From: an uncultured Oscillospiraceae bacterium
GTDB taxonomy: Bacteria; Bacillota; Clostridia; Oscillospirales; Ruminococcaceae
Length of the DNA: 24,679 bases
NCBI GenBank assembly: GCA_900546885.1
Contig: UREN01000030.1
Span: 1-24,679 of the forward strand
Direction: 5' to 3'
Part shown: one piece after another, positions 6,727 through 14,419 of the stretch
Position numbering within the stretch: position 1 is the stretch's first letter
Layout of the letters: each line of letters opens with the position of its first letter
Notes under the pieces: model-generated
Seen by the model: only the letters and a program-made list of their open reading frames with translations
Database searches by the model: none
Told to the model about the DNA's origin: nothing
Program-made: the position numbers and the translations under genes

Positions 6727-6769
6727 GAATCATACAGAAAACGGATTGCGGCTTCCGTTTCTGTGATTC
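6727..6769. repeat. Orphan long inverted repeat (hairpin)
   Basis: GAATCA at 6727-6732 pairs with TGATTC at 6764-6769. After a one-base bulge, ACAGAAA-CGG pairs with CCGTTTCTGT inside it. The stem is about 16 bp around a short G+C-containing loop. It lies between the rsmI terminator and the NERD terminator, is not followed by a T run and belongs to no recognised gene. Confidence 0.5.
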
Positions 6770-6852
6770 TTATTATAGGGGCCAATTTGGACAACGATAT
6801 GACGCTACTGTGAACAAAGTGTAAATAGTGAAGCTTTTTCTTCTCAAACAAG

Positions 6853-6900
6853 GCAAATGCCGCCCGCCCAGCGCCTTGCGGCCGGAGAGACGGCATTTGC
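6853..6900 (-). terminator. Hairpin at the end of the NERD gene, probable terminator
   Basis: GCAAATGCCG at 6853-6862 and CGGCATTTGC at 6891-6900 form a perfect 10-bp stem directly after the stop codon of the minus-strand gene. A T-rich but interrupted tail follows in the minus direction. Confidence 0.6.
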
Positions 6901-7515
6901 TTATTCCGCTTTTTTCAGCCAGGCGCGCACGGCGTCGGCCGTTTTCGAGATATCCACACGCTTATCCTGCGTATATTTCGATTTATCCAGCAGGGCCCGA
7001 AACTCTTTTACAGTGTAATGCCCGGTGCTGCGGGGCAGCGCCAGCTGTGCCGCACGGTTTGTAAACACCACCACTGCCTCTACCGGCACATTTTTCAGTT
7101 TGGCGCTGAACAGGGCGTCGCGCACCAGGCGCGTGTCACGCTCTGCCCGGCGCAGCGGGTTTTCAAAGCTTTTGCGTTTCTCATCGCACACCTGAAGCCA
7201 CATGGCGTCGCCGGCCGAGCCATAAATTTCGCCGCCAAGGCCCACACACTTCACACACAAAAGCCCAAAAGTGCCCACCAGAATAAAATCAAGGTCTGTT
7301 TGCGCGCCGTTTTTTTCCAATACTGCGGGGGCAATCACCTCATATTGATTTATAGCGGCCATGCGGCGGGCGGCTGCCAGCGGCTTTTTTGCCGCTGCCT
7401 GGCCCTGCAGGTCTTTCGGTTTTCGCTGCAGCACCTCCCGCTTGAATGTGAACAGATACAAAAAAACAAGGGCCGCAATGGCCAGCAACGTGAGAACTAC
7501 ACTTGTAGGCTCCAA
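6901..7515 (-). CDS. Membrane-anchored NERD-domain protein, degenerate active site
   Basis: With the start chosen here this is a 204-residue protein: one N-terminal membrane helix (about 5-23), a basic linker and a NERD (nuclease-related) domain at about 55-150. NERD landmarks are the D76 strand (LDFILVG), a GLL...GGEIYG block, the W106 segment and the FENPLRR motif (117-123). The nuclease-like ExK usually found before the GxIYG block is replaced by K89-C90-V91, so catalysis is doubtful. I prefer the TTG at 7515 because GGAGG lies eight bases upstream. An ATG at 7563 has no ribosome site and sits only about six bases after the predicted transcription start. The biological role is unknown. It is a single-gene unit. 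Confidence 0.75.
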   Translation of the reverse strand: MEPTSVVLTLLAIAALVFLYLFTFKREVLQRKPKDLQGQAAAKKPLAAARRMAAINQYEVIAPAVLEKNGAQTDLDFILVGTFGLLCVKCVGLGGEIYGSAGDAMWLQVCDEKRKSFENPLRRAERDTRLVRDALFSAKLKNVPVEAVVVFTNRAAQLALPRSTGHYTVKEFRALLDKSKYTQDKRVDISKTADAVRAWLKKAE

Positions 7516-7575
7516 AGCCGTAACCTCCAATCGGCCCTTCGCGCAAAGCGAAAAACCGCGCATACTCTTTTCACA

Positions 7576-7604
7576 AGTATAGCAAAACTGTATCAAAAAC
7601 ACAA
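7576..7604 (-). promoter_or_regulatory. Promoter of the NERD gene
   Basis: Read on the minus strand, TTGTGT (7604-7599) and TATACT (7581-7576) are 17 bases apart. The predicted start near 7569 argues against the ATG at 7563 and for the downstream TTG. Confidence 0.65.
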
Positions 7605-7728
7605 TCGGCCGCGGGGCGGAAAAAGTAAATTTATTATGAAGAAGCAAGAAAACGCACTTTACTGCGCGCTGCGGCGAAACCGGGGCAGGGCAGGTTTGCA
7701 AAGTGTGAAAAAAAGATTGATAAAAATG

Positions 7729-7757
7729 TTGACAACTACCGCAAACAGTGCTAGAAT
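7729..7757 (+). promoter_or_regulatory. Promoter of tRNA-Arg
   Basis: A consensus TTGACA at 7729-7734 is 17 bases from TAGAAT at 7752-7757. The start would be near 7764, about 17 bases before the mature tRNA. Confidence 0.85.
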
Positions 7758-7780
7758 AACAACAGTCTCAAATGAGGCAT

Positions 7781-7857
7781 GCGCTGATAGCTCAGTTGGA
7801 TAGAGTGTTTGGCTACGAACCAAAAGGTCGGGGGTTCGAATCCCTTTCAGCGCACCA
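7781..7857 (+). tRNA. tRNA-Arg (anticodon ACG)
   Basis: The cloverleaf is clear. The acceptor arms GCGCTGA and TCAGCGC pair fully, the D arm is GCTC/GAGT, and the anticodon stem TTTGG/CCAAA encloses CTACGAA with anticodon ACG at 7815-7817. The T arm encloses TTCGAAT and has two G-U pairs. The 3' CCA is encoded (7855-7857). ACG (inosine-modified) reads CGU and CGC arginine codons. The gene is monocistronic, with its own promoter and terminator. Confidence 0.97.
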
Positions 7858-7860
7858 AAA

Positions 7861-7889
7861 GCAGACGCGAAAAGCGTCTGCTTTTTTTT
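7861..7889 (+). terminator. Terminator of tRNA-Arg
   Basis: GCAGACGC at 7861-7868 and GCGTCTGC at 7874-7881 form a perfect 8-bp stem with a GAAAA loop, followed by eight Ts. Confidence 0.93.
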
Positions 7890-7977
7890 GCTTGTTCCTG
7901 TGCGGGCCCAGCCAAAGGGCCTTCCCGGGCGCAGGCCCGAAACGCATTTGCGCTGCATTTTCTCCCTTTGGAAAGCG

Positions 7978-8006
7978 TTGACACATGGCAGGAATTGTGC
8001 TATTAT
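7978..8006 (+). promoter_or_regulatory. Promoter of the marR-ABC exporter operon
   Basis: TTGACA at 7978-7983 and TATTAT at 8001-8006 are separated by 17 bases. The start would be near 8013, inside the inverted repeat at 8007-8026. Confidence 0.85.
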
Positions 8007-8026
8007 TTTGTTCGCACACTAACAAA
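8007..8026. promoter_or_regulatory. Candidate MarR operator over the transcription start
   Basis: TTTGTT at 8007-8012 and AACAAA at 8021-8026 are perfect inverted arms around eight bases. It abuts the -10 box and covers the predicted start site. The size and position fit a dimeric winged-helix repressor such as the MarR protein encoded next to it (inference). Confidence 0.5.
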
Positions 8027-8043
8027 TGGAGACTGATGACGGT

Positions 8044-8469
8044 ATGACACGTGACTGCGGCGCCTGGATCAACCTGCTGGCCCATCAGGTAAAAAAGCGC
8101 ATGAACGCCACCCTGAGCAACCTTGGCATCACCGGTGTGCAAAGCAGGGTGATGCATTATATTCTGGAGCATGGCCAGGACGGCCCGGTGTTCCAGCGGG
8201 ACGTGGAAGCGGCGTTCAACCTGAGCCGTTCCACCACAACGAATATTTTGCAGCTGATGGAGAAAAACGGCATTATCCGGCGCGAAGGGGTGGACTATGA
8301 CGCGCGCTTAAAGCGGCTTGTGCCCACAGAAAAGGCGGTGCAGATGGAAGAACAGGTGCGGGAGTGCGCGCGCCTGCTTGAACAGCGCATCACGCGAGGG
8401 CTTACCGATGAACAGCGCGCCCAGTTTTTGCACACGGCCGCGTGCATGGCCGAAAACCTGAGGGAATGA
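8044..8469 (+). CDS. MarR-family transcriptional regulator
   Basis: This protein of 141 residues has a winged-helix DNA-binding domain of the MarR type. It shows GVQSRVMHYI, the helix-turn-helix (FQRDVEAAFNLSRSTTTNILQLM) and the wing with DYDARLKRLVPT. MarR dimers usually repress neighbouring genes and are released by small ligands. An ATG at 8026 would add six residues, but it is only about 13 bases from the predicted transcription start and has no ribosome site. The ATG at 8044 has GGAG 12 bases upstream, which is a little far, so the start is uncertain. It heads an operon with two ABC exporter genes, a common arrangement for drug-efflux control. The ligand is unknown. Confidence 0.9.
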   Translation: MTRDCGAWINLLAHQVKKRMNATLSNLGITGVQSRVMHYILEHGQDGPVFQRDVEAAFNLSRSTTTNILQLMEKNGIIRREGVDYDARLKRLVPTEKAVQMEEQVRECARLLEQRITRGLTDEQRAQFLHTAACMAENLRE

Positions 8470-8498
8470 GGGCGGCCCGCAGAGGCGCCCGGCGGCTT

Positions 8499-8551
8499 GC
8501 GAACAGTATGCTGCACTGTATTTCGCACGGGCGGCGCCCGTGCAGAGGAGG
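8499..8551 (+). promoter_or_regulatory. Tandem hairpins and ribosome site before the first ABC gene
   Basis: GCGAA at 8499-8503 pairs with TTCGC at 8522-8526, with CAGT/ACTG inside. GCACGGGC at 8525-8532 pairs perfectly with GCCCGTGC at 8536-8543 around a three-base loop. The two stems share two bases and so compete slightly. The second ends directly at the AGAGGAGG ribosome site (8544-8551). There is no T run. It may mark an RNA-processing or stability boundary, or tune translation of the exporter relative to MarR. Confidence 0.45.
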
Positions 8552-8562
8552 AATTGTGATCT

Positions 8563-10311
8563 ATGGTAAAAACACTTGCCCGAAGTATCCGCGAGTTTAA
8601 AAAACCGGCGATCTTAACGCCGTTTTTGGTGACGGTTGAGGTGATTTTGGAGTGCATCCTCCCGCTCACCATCGCCAACCTGGTAAACCAGATGCAGGCC
8701 GGCTGCAGCATGGATGTCATTGTAAACTACGGCATTCAGCTGTTGGTTTTGGCCGTTTTGTCCCTGATATTCGGCGTGGCGGCCGGCAACACCTGCGCCA
8801 CGGCGTCCACCGGTTTTGCACGCAACCTGCGCCGGGATATGTTTTACTGTATTCAGGATTACTCTTTCGAGAACATCGACAAGTTCTCGGTGTCCAGCCT
8901 GGTTACCCGCATGACCACGGACGTGGTGAACGTGCAGATGTCTTTCATGATGATCATCCGTGTGGCAATCCGCGGGCCTTTGATGCTCATCTTTTCTTTT
9001 ATTATGGGCTTTGCCATGGGCGGGCGCCTGGCCATGATTTTCCTGGTCACCATTCCTTTGCTGGGTGTTGGCCTGGTGCTGGTTATCCGCGCGGCCACGC
9101 CCATTTTCCGCAGGGTGTTCCGCAAATACGATGCGCTGAACGATTCTGTGCAGGAAAATGTGCAGGCTATGCGCGTGGTAAAAAGCTATGTGCGGGAAGA
9201 GTATGAGAAAAAGAAGTTTGCCGCCGCGGCGGAAGACGTCTGCCGGGATTTCACCCGCGCCGAGCGCATCATGGCCCTCAACAACCCCCTGATGCAGTTC
9301 TGCGTCTATGCAGGCATGGCCTTTGTGCTCTCTTTCGGCTCTTATGTTGTCATCACCGGCCGGGGCACCGAGGTGGCCGTGGGCCAGATGTCTGCCATCC
9401 TCACCTACAGCTTCCAGATTTTGATGAGCCTGATGACGCTTTCCATGGTGTTTGTCATGATCACCATGTCCATGGAATCGGCCGAGCGCATTGTAGAGGT
9501 GCTGAGCGAAAAAAGCAACCTTACCAGCCCCGAAAATGCCGTGAAAGAGATGAAAGACGGCTCGATTGATTTTGACAATGTCAGCTTCAAATATTCGAAA
9601 AAGGCATCGCGCATGGCATTGGCGGATGTGGACCTTCATATCCGCTCCGGCGAGGTCATTGGCATTCTGGGCGGCACCGGCTCGTCCAAATCCACACTGG
9701 TGCAGCTGATTCCCCGCCTGTATGACGTCACGGAAGGCAGTGTCAAAGTGGGCGGCGTGGACGTGCGCAACTACGACCTGGAAGTGCTGCGCAACAATGT
9801 GGCCGTTGTTTTGCAGAAAAACGTGCTGTTCAGCGGCACCATCAAAGACAACCTGCGCTGGGGCAACGCAGACGCCACGGACGCCGACATGCTGGAGGCG
9901 TGCAAGCTGGCGCAGGCCGATGAATTCATTCAGCAGTTCCCCGATAAGTATGACACCTGGATCGAGCAGGGCGGCGCCAACGTCTCCGGCGGGCAGAAAC
10001 AGCGGCTGTGCATTGCCCGCGCACTGCTGAAGAAGCCCAAGGTGCTGATTTTGGACGATTCCACCAGCGCGGTGGACACCCGCACAGACGCATTGATCCG
10101 CCAGGGCTTCCGGGAGTTTATTCCCGAGACAACGAAGATTATCATTGCACAGCGCGTGGCCTCTGTGCAGGACGCAGACCGCATCGTTGTAATGGACGGC
10201 GGCCGCATCAGCGACATTGGCACACATGATGAGCTGATGGCGCGCAACGAGATCTACCGCGAGATCTACACCACTCAGAACAAGGCAGGTGAGCAAAATG
10301 GCGAAGAATAA
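8563..10311 (+). CDS. ABC exporter half-transporter, degenerate-site subunit (TM287-like)
   Basis: This 582-residue half-transporter has a six-helix type I exporter membrane domain (about 15-310) and a C-terminal nucleotide-binding domain (about 335-575). Walker A is GGTGSSKST (370-378), the signature is VSGGQ (474-478) and Walker B is VLILDD with D499 where the catalytic glutamate is expected. The switch histidine is replaced by Q530 (IIIAQR). This pattern matches the degenerate partner of heterodimeric exporters such as TM287/288, BmrCD and LmrCD. Its substrate is unknown, but drugs or lipids are usual in the family. AGGAGG precedes the ATG. Its end overlaps the partner gene by 14 bases. 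Confidence 0.93.
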   Translation: MVKTLARSIREFKKPAILTPFLVTVEVILECILPLTIANLVNQMQAGCSMDVIVNYGIQLLVLAVLSLIFGVAAGNTCATASTGFARNLRRDMFYCIQDYSFENIDKFSVSSLVTRMTTDVVNVQMSFMMIIRVAIRGPLMLIFSFIMGFAMGGRLAMIFLVTIPLLGVGLVLVIRAATPIFRRVFRKYDALNDSVQENVQAMRVVKSYVREEYEKKKFAAAAEDVCRDFTRAERIMALNNPLMQFCVYAGMAFVLSFGSYVVITGRGTEVAVGQMSAILTYSFQILMSLMTLSMVFVMITMSMESAERIVEVLSEKSNLTSPENAVKEMKDGSIDFDNVSFKYSKKASRMALADVDLHIRSGEVIGILGGTGSSKSTLVQLIPRLYDVTEGSVKVGGVDVRNYDLEVLRNNVAVVLQKNVLFSGTIKDNLRWGNADATDADMLEACKLAQADEFIQQFPDKYDTWIEQGGANVSGGQKQRLCIARALLKKPKVLILDDSTSAVDTRTDALIRQGFREFIPETTKIIIAQRVASVQDADRIVVMDGGRISDIGTHDELMARNEIYREIYTTQNKAGEQNGEE

Positions 10312-12229
10312 GACGGCATCCGCCCCCACCACAACGGCCCGCGGCCAGCGTGCGCCCAAGGGCGTTTTGCGCCGGCTTTTGCGCCTGCTGTTTGAGTTTT
10401 ACCCGGTTTTGCTGCCGGTTACACTGGTGTGCATCCTGTTCAATGCCATTGTCAGCTCGGTTCCCGCCATCTTCATGCAGAACATCATCCAAATTGTGGA
10501 CGACACCTACCGGTCGGGCGATTGGGCCTCGGTGTCCTCTACCATTCTGGGGCTGGTAGCCCTTTTGGTGGTTTTGTATCTCCTCAGCCTGGCCGCCGGT
10601 TTTGCCTATACGCAGATGATGGCCGTCATCACGCAGGGCTCGCTGAAAAAGCTGCGCGAAAAGATGTTCGACCATATGCAGGACCTGCCCATCAAATATT
10701 TTGATACCAACGGCCACGGCGACATCATGAGCTATTATACCAACGACGTAGACACCCTGCGCCAGATGATTAGCCAAAGCCTGCCGCAGATGATGATCTC
10801 CGGCGTGACGCTGCTGGCGGTGTTCTGCATTATGATGTATTACAGCATCATTTTGGGCCTGGTTGTATTGGCTGGGGTAGTTTGCATGGCCCTTGCAGCC
10901 CGCTATATCACAAACCACTCTTCCAAATATTTTTTGCGCCAGCAGGTTACGCTGGCCAAGGCGGAAGCCTTTATGGAAGAGATGATGACAGGCCAGAAGG
11001 TTATCAAAGTGTTCTGCCACGAGGATGCCGCCAGGGCCGATTTTGACAAAGTAAACGGAGAGATCTTTTTCAATGCCCGCAACGGCAACCGCTTTGCCAA
11101 TATCCTGATGCCTCTGCTTGGCAACGTGGGCAACGTCATGTATGTGGTGGTGGCCCTGGTGGGCGGCGCGCTGATGCTGGCCCATGCGCCCAACATCAGC
11201 ATCTCCGGCATGGCCTTTGGCATCAGCATTGTAGTGCCGTTTTTAAACATGACCAAACAGTTTGCCGGCGCCATCGGCCAGGTGTCCAACCAGGTGAATA
11301 TGGTGATTATGGGCCTGGCGGGCACGCACCGCATTCTGGCGCTGCTGGACGAGCAGGAAGAGACCGACGAGGGCTATGTCACCCTGGTGAACGCGCGGGA
11401 AAACGCCGACGGCACCCTGACCGAGTGCGCCGAGCGCACCAATGTCTGGGCCTGGAAACACCCGCACCACGACGGCACCCTGACCTATACCCGCCTGCAG
11501 GGCGATGTGCGCTTTTTTGATGTTGACTTTGGCTATACGCCGGAGAAGACGGTGCTGCACAACATTACCCTGTATGCCAAGCCGGGCCAGAAGGTTGCGT
11601 TTGTAGGCTCTACGGGCGCGGGAAAAACAACCATCACAAACCTGATCAACCGCTTTTATGATATTGAAGACGGCAAAATTCGCTATGACGGCATCAACAT
11701 CAACAAAATCAAAAAGGCAGACCTGCGCCGCAGCCTTGGCATTGTGCTGCAGGATACCAACCTCTTCACCGGCACGGTGATGGAAAACATCCGCTACGGC
11801 AACCTGGAAGCCTGTGACGAAGAGTGCATTGCGGCGGCAAAGCTGGCGGGCGCACACGATTTCATCACGCGCCTGCCGCAGGGCTACGAGACACCGCTTT
11901 CGGGCAACGGCGCCAGCCTTTCGCAGGGCCAGCGCCAGTTGCTTGCCATTGCGCGGGCCGCTGTGGCAGACCCGCCTGTGATGATTTTGGATGAGGCAAC
12001 CTCCAGCATTGATACGCGCACCGAGGCCATTGTGCAGCGGGGCATGGATGCTTTGATGACGGGCCGCACGGTGTTTGTCATTGCGCACCGCCTTTCCACG
12101 GTGAAAAATTCCAACGCCATTATGGTGCTGGACCACGGGCGCATCATCGAGCGCGGCACCCATGAAGAACTGCTGGCGCTGAAAGGCACCTATTATCAGC
12201 TTTATACGGGCGCGTTGGAGCTGGATTGA
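10298..12229 (+). CDS. ABC exporter half-transporter, canonical-site subunit (TM288-like)
   Basis: This 643-residue partner of the preceding protein has a six-helix membrane domain (about 30-345) and a nucleotide-binding domain (about 400-635). Walker A is GSTGAGKTT (437-445), Walker B is VMILDE with catalytic E566, and the switch is H597 (VIAHR). The signature is LSQGQ (541-545), the altered form typical of the TM288-type subunit. The consensus ATP site is thus formed by this Walker A/B and the partner's VSGGQ. About 40 polar residues (about 359-402, with a WAWKHP segment) are inserted between the two domains. I chose the ATG at 10298 with AGGTGA upstream. A GTG at 10289 would add three residues. 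Confidence 0.93.
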   Translation: MAKNKTASAPTTTARGQRAPKGVLRRLLRLLFEFYPVLLPVTLVCILFNAIVSSVPAIFMQNIIQIVDDTYRSGDWASVSSTILGLVALLVVLYLLSLAAGFAYTQMMAVITQGSLKKLREKMFDHMQDLPIKYFDTNGHGDIMSYYTNDVDTLRQMISQSLPQMMISGVTLLAVFCIMMYYSIILGLVVLAGVVCMALAARYITNHSSKYFLRQQVTLAKAEAFMEEMMTGQKVIKVFCHEDAARADFDKVNGEIFFNARNGNRFANILMPLLGNVGNVMYVVVALVGGALMLAHAPNISISGMAFGISIVVPFLNMTKQFAGAIGQVSNQVNMVIMGLAGTHRILALLDEQEETDEGYVTLVNARENADGTLTECAERTNVWAWKHPHHDGTLTYTRLQGDVRFFDVDFGYTPEKTVLHNITLYAKPGQKVAFVGSTGAGKTTITNLINRFYDIEDGKIRYDGININKIKKADLRRSLGIVLQDTNLFTGTVMENIRYGNLEACDEECIAAAKLAGAHDFITRLPQGYETPLSGNGASLSQGQRQLLAIARAAVADPPVMILDEATSSIDTRTEAIVQRGMDALMTGRTVFVIAHRLSTVKNSNAIMVLDHGRIIERGTHEELLALKGTYYQLYTGALELD

Positions 12230-12265
12230 TACCGCTGGGCCCTTTTCTTCCGCAGAAAAATACAG

Positions 12266-12303
12266 AAAAAACACCCCTCTCTTAAGAAAGAGAGGGGTGT
12301 TTT
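12266..12303. terminator. Bidirectional terminator between convergent operons
   Basis: ACACCCCTCTCT at 12271-12282 and AGAGAGGGGTGT at 12289-12300 form a perfect 12-bp stem with a 6-base loop. It is flanked by A6 on the left and T4 on the right. It can end the exporter operon on the plus strand and, with a six-U tail, the V-ATPase operon on the minus strand. Confidence 0.92.
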
Positions 12304-12315
12304 CACTTGTGACGG

Positions 12316-13029
12316 TTACACTGGCGCTGCCCCGCCTGCGCTGTTGCGAAACGCATCCATCGCCTGCGCGTCCTGCTCCCGGCGGGCTTCGATGCTCTCC
12401 TTCAAAAGCAGGTCTTTTACCTTCATCAGGCGAATGGTGTTGGCGCGCTCGTTTTCATCCAGCTTCATCGAGATATAGTGGATGCTCTCTTCCATCTGCG
12501 GAATTTTTACATATTCCAGCGCGTTCACACGGCGGCGGGTGCGTTCGATTTCCTGCGCCAAAAGCTGGCTGGCCTTTTCCACTTCCGCCAGGCGCAGCAT
12601 ATCCTGCATCACCTGGGCCAGGGCGTTCACCGCATCGTCCAGTTCGCCGCTCGTCTGTGCAAACCCATAGGGGTACACCTCACCCGGCTCCTGGCTTTTC
12701 GTGCGGAATTCATAGCGCGGCACGTCCACCGACATGATGTTTTGAAAAGTCATATCCAGTTCTACCTGCTGTTTGGGGTATAAAAGGGCCTGCTCCAGCA
12801 TTTCGGGCGACATAAGCGCGGCGGCCACGGTAAAGGCGCTGTGGGCCTGCATCAGGCCTTCCTCCACCCGCCGGCGCAAAGCGCGGTTCTCGCGCACCAC
12901 GTCCATGAACTGTTTCATCAGTTCGTCCCGCTTGTCCTTCAGCAGCTTGTGGCCGCGCTGCGCCGTTTTCAGGCGTCCCTTCAGGCGGGTGAGTTCCATG
13001 CGGGTGGGGTTGATGGTTGTGGAAGGCAT
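12316..13029 (-). CDS. ntpD: V-type ATPase subunit D
   Basis: This 237-residue subunit D forms the long antiparallel coiled-coil shaft that turns inside the A3B3 head. The N-terminal motif (INPTRMELTRLKGRLKTA, 6-23) and the C-terminal segment (around 175-200, RRRVNALEYVKIPQ) are the family signatures, and most of the rest is predicted coiled coil. Length is slightly above the usual 200-220. AGGAGGG lies upstream of the ATG. It is the last gene of the operon, 13 bases after ntpB, and is followed by the shared terminator. Confidence 0.95.
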   Translation of the reverse strand: MPSTTINPTRMELTRLKGRLKTAQRGHKLLKDKRDELMKQFMDVVRENRALRRRVEEGLMQAHSAFTVAAALMSPEMLEQALLYPKQQVELDMTFQNIMSVDVPRYEFRTKSQEPGEVYPYGFAQTSGELDDAVNALAQVMQDMLRLAEVEKASQLLAQEIERTRRRVNALEYVKIPQMEESIHYISMKLDENERANTIRLMKVKDLLLKESIEARREQDAQAMDAFRNSAGGAAPV

Positions 13030-13042
13030 ACGCTCCCTCCTT

Positions 13043-14419
13043 TTAGCCTTTCTTGGGCAGGTATTTCTCGATATACTCGGGCTTGATGCGCTTGAGCTCG
13101 CTGCGTGGCAGGATGCTCAGAAGCTCCCAGCCAAGGTTCAGCGTCTGCTCGATCGAGCGGTTTTCGTCTGCGCCCTGCGAGACATAGCGCCGTTCAAATT
13201 CATCGGCAAATTTGGCATACAGCAGGTCGGTGGGGCTCAGGGCCGCCTCGCCCAGAATGGACATAAGCTCTTTGTTCTCTTTTCCGGTGGCGTAAGCGGC
13301 AAACAGCTGGTTCATGGTGCCAGAGTGGTCTTCCCGCGTTTTTCCCTCGCCAATGCCCTTGTCTTTCAGGCGGGACAAAGAGGGAAGCACATCCACCGGC
13401 GGGTTGATGCCCTTGCGGTACAACTCGCGCGAAAGGATGATCTGCCCTTCCGTGATATAGCCCGTCAGGTCCGGAATGGGATGGGTTTTGTCATCTTCCG
13501 GCATGGTCAGAATGGGGATGAGGGTAATAGAGCCGTCCCGCCCCAGCTGACGGCCGGCCCGCTCGTACAAAGTGGCCAGGTTGGTGTACAGATACCCCGG
13601 GTAGCCGCGGCGGCCCGGCACCTCTTTTTTGGCGGCCGATATCTCGCGCAGGGCCTCGGCATAGTTGGTGATGTCGGTCATGATGACCAGCACATGCATG
13701 CCCTTTTCAAAGGCAAGGTATTCCGCTGCGGTCAGCGCCATGCGGGGGGTGGCAATGCGCTCTACCGCCGGGTCGTTGGCCAAATTTGTGAACAGCACGG
13801 TGCGGTCGATGGCGCCCGTCCGGTTAAACTCGTTGACAAAGAATTCAGCCTCTTCAAACGTGATGCCAATGGCGGCAAACACTACGGCAAAATTGGAGTC
13901 TCCGTCCAGCACCTTGGCCTGGCGGGCAATTTGCGCGGCCAGCGCCGCGTGCGGCAGGCCGGAGCCGGAGAAAATGGGCAGCTTCTGCCCGCGCACCAGC
14001 GTGTTCAGCCCGTCAATGGTAGAAATGCCCGTTTGAATGAACTCGTTGGGGTAATTGCGCGCGGCCGGGTTCATGGCCAGGCCGTTGATGTCCCGATATT
14101 CGTCGGCCAGAATGGCGGGGCCGCCATCGATGGGCACCCCCATGCCGTTGAACACGCGGCCCAGCATATCTTCCGAAACGCCCATCTGCAGCGGGTGGCC
14201 CAGAAAACGGATTTTGGATTCGGTGAGGTTGATGCCGGCAGAGTTTTCAAACAGCTGCACAACGGCCGTATCGCCGTTCACTTCCAGCACCTGGCAGCGC
14301 CGGATGCTGCCGTCGCGCAGCTCAATCTCACCCAGCTCGTCATAGGTGACCCCCTGCACATGGTTTACCACCATCAGCGGGCCGGAAATTTCGTGAATGG
14401 TTTTATATTCGCGAATCAT
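13043..14419 (-). CDS. ntpB: V-type ATPase subunit B (non-catalytic)
   Basis: This 458-residue B subunit alternates with A in the A3B3 head. It lacks a true P-loop (the corresponding loop reads [12 protein letters not shown]), as expected for the non-catalytic partner. It carries the family motifs [28 protein letters not shown] and [20 protein letters not shown]. Its length is typical (about 455-460). The start ATG overlaps the ntpA stop by four bases, giving coupled 1:1 synthesis with A. Confidence 0.97.
   Translation of the reverse strand: MIREYKTIHEISGPLMVVNHVQGVTYDELGEIELRDGSIRRCQVLEVNGDTAVVQLFENSAGINLTESKIRFLGHPLQMGVSEDMLGRVFNGMGVPIDGGPAILADEYRDINGLAMNPAARNYPNEFIQTGISTIDGLNTLVRGQKLPIFSGSGLPHAALAAQIARQAKVLDGDSNFAVVFAAIGITFEEAEFFVNEFNRTGAIDRTVLFTNLANDPAVERIATPRMALTAAEYLAFEKGMHVLVIMTDITNYAEALREISAAKKEVPGRRGYPGYLYTNLATLYERAGRQLGRDGSITLIPILTMPEDDKTHPIPDLTGYITEGQIILSRELYRKGINPPVDVLPSLSRLKDKGIGEGKTREDHSGTMNQLFAAYATGKENKELMSILGEAALSPTDLLYAKFADEFERRYVSQGADENRSIEQTLNLGWELLSILPRSELKRIKPEYIEKYLPKKG

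Noticed and set aside
7636..7803. Small open frame leading into the tRNA gene
   Set aside because: It overlaps the tRNA promoter and the tRNA itself, and has no ribosome site.
7781..7857. tRNA-Arg as a possible integration site for a mobile element
   Set aside because: No integrase and no repeat of the tRNA 3' end were seen in the window. The flanking genes look like ordinary chromosome.
8614..10359. A 581-codon open frame opposite the first ABC exporter gene
   Set aside because: The histidine- and alanine-rich translation has no recognisable domain and mirrors the real gene's third-position bias.
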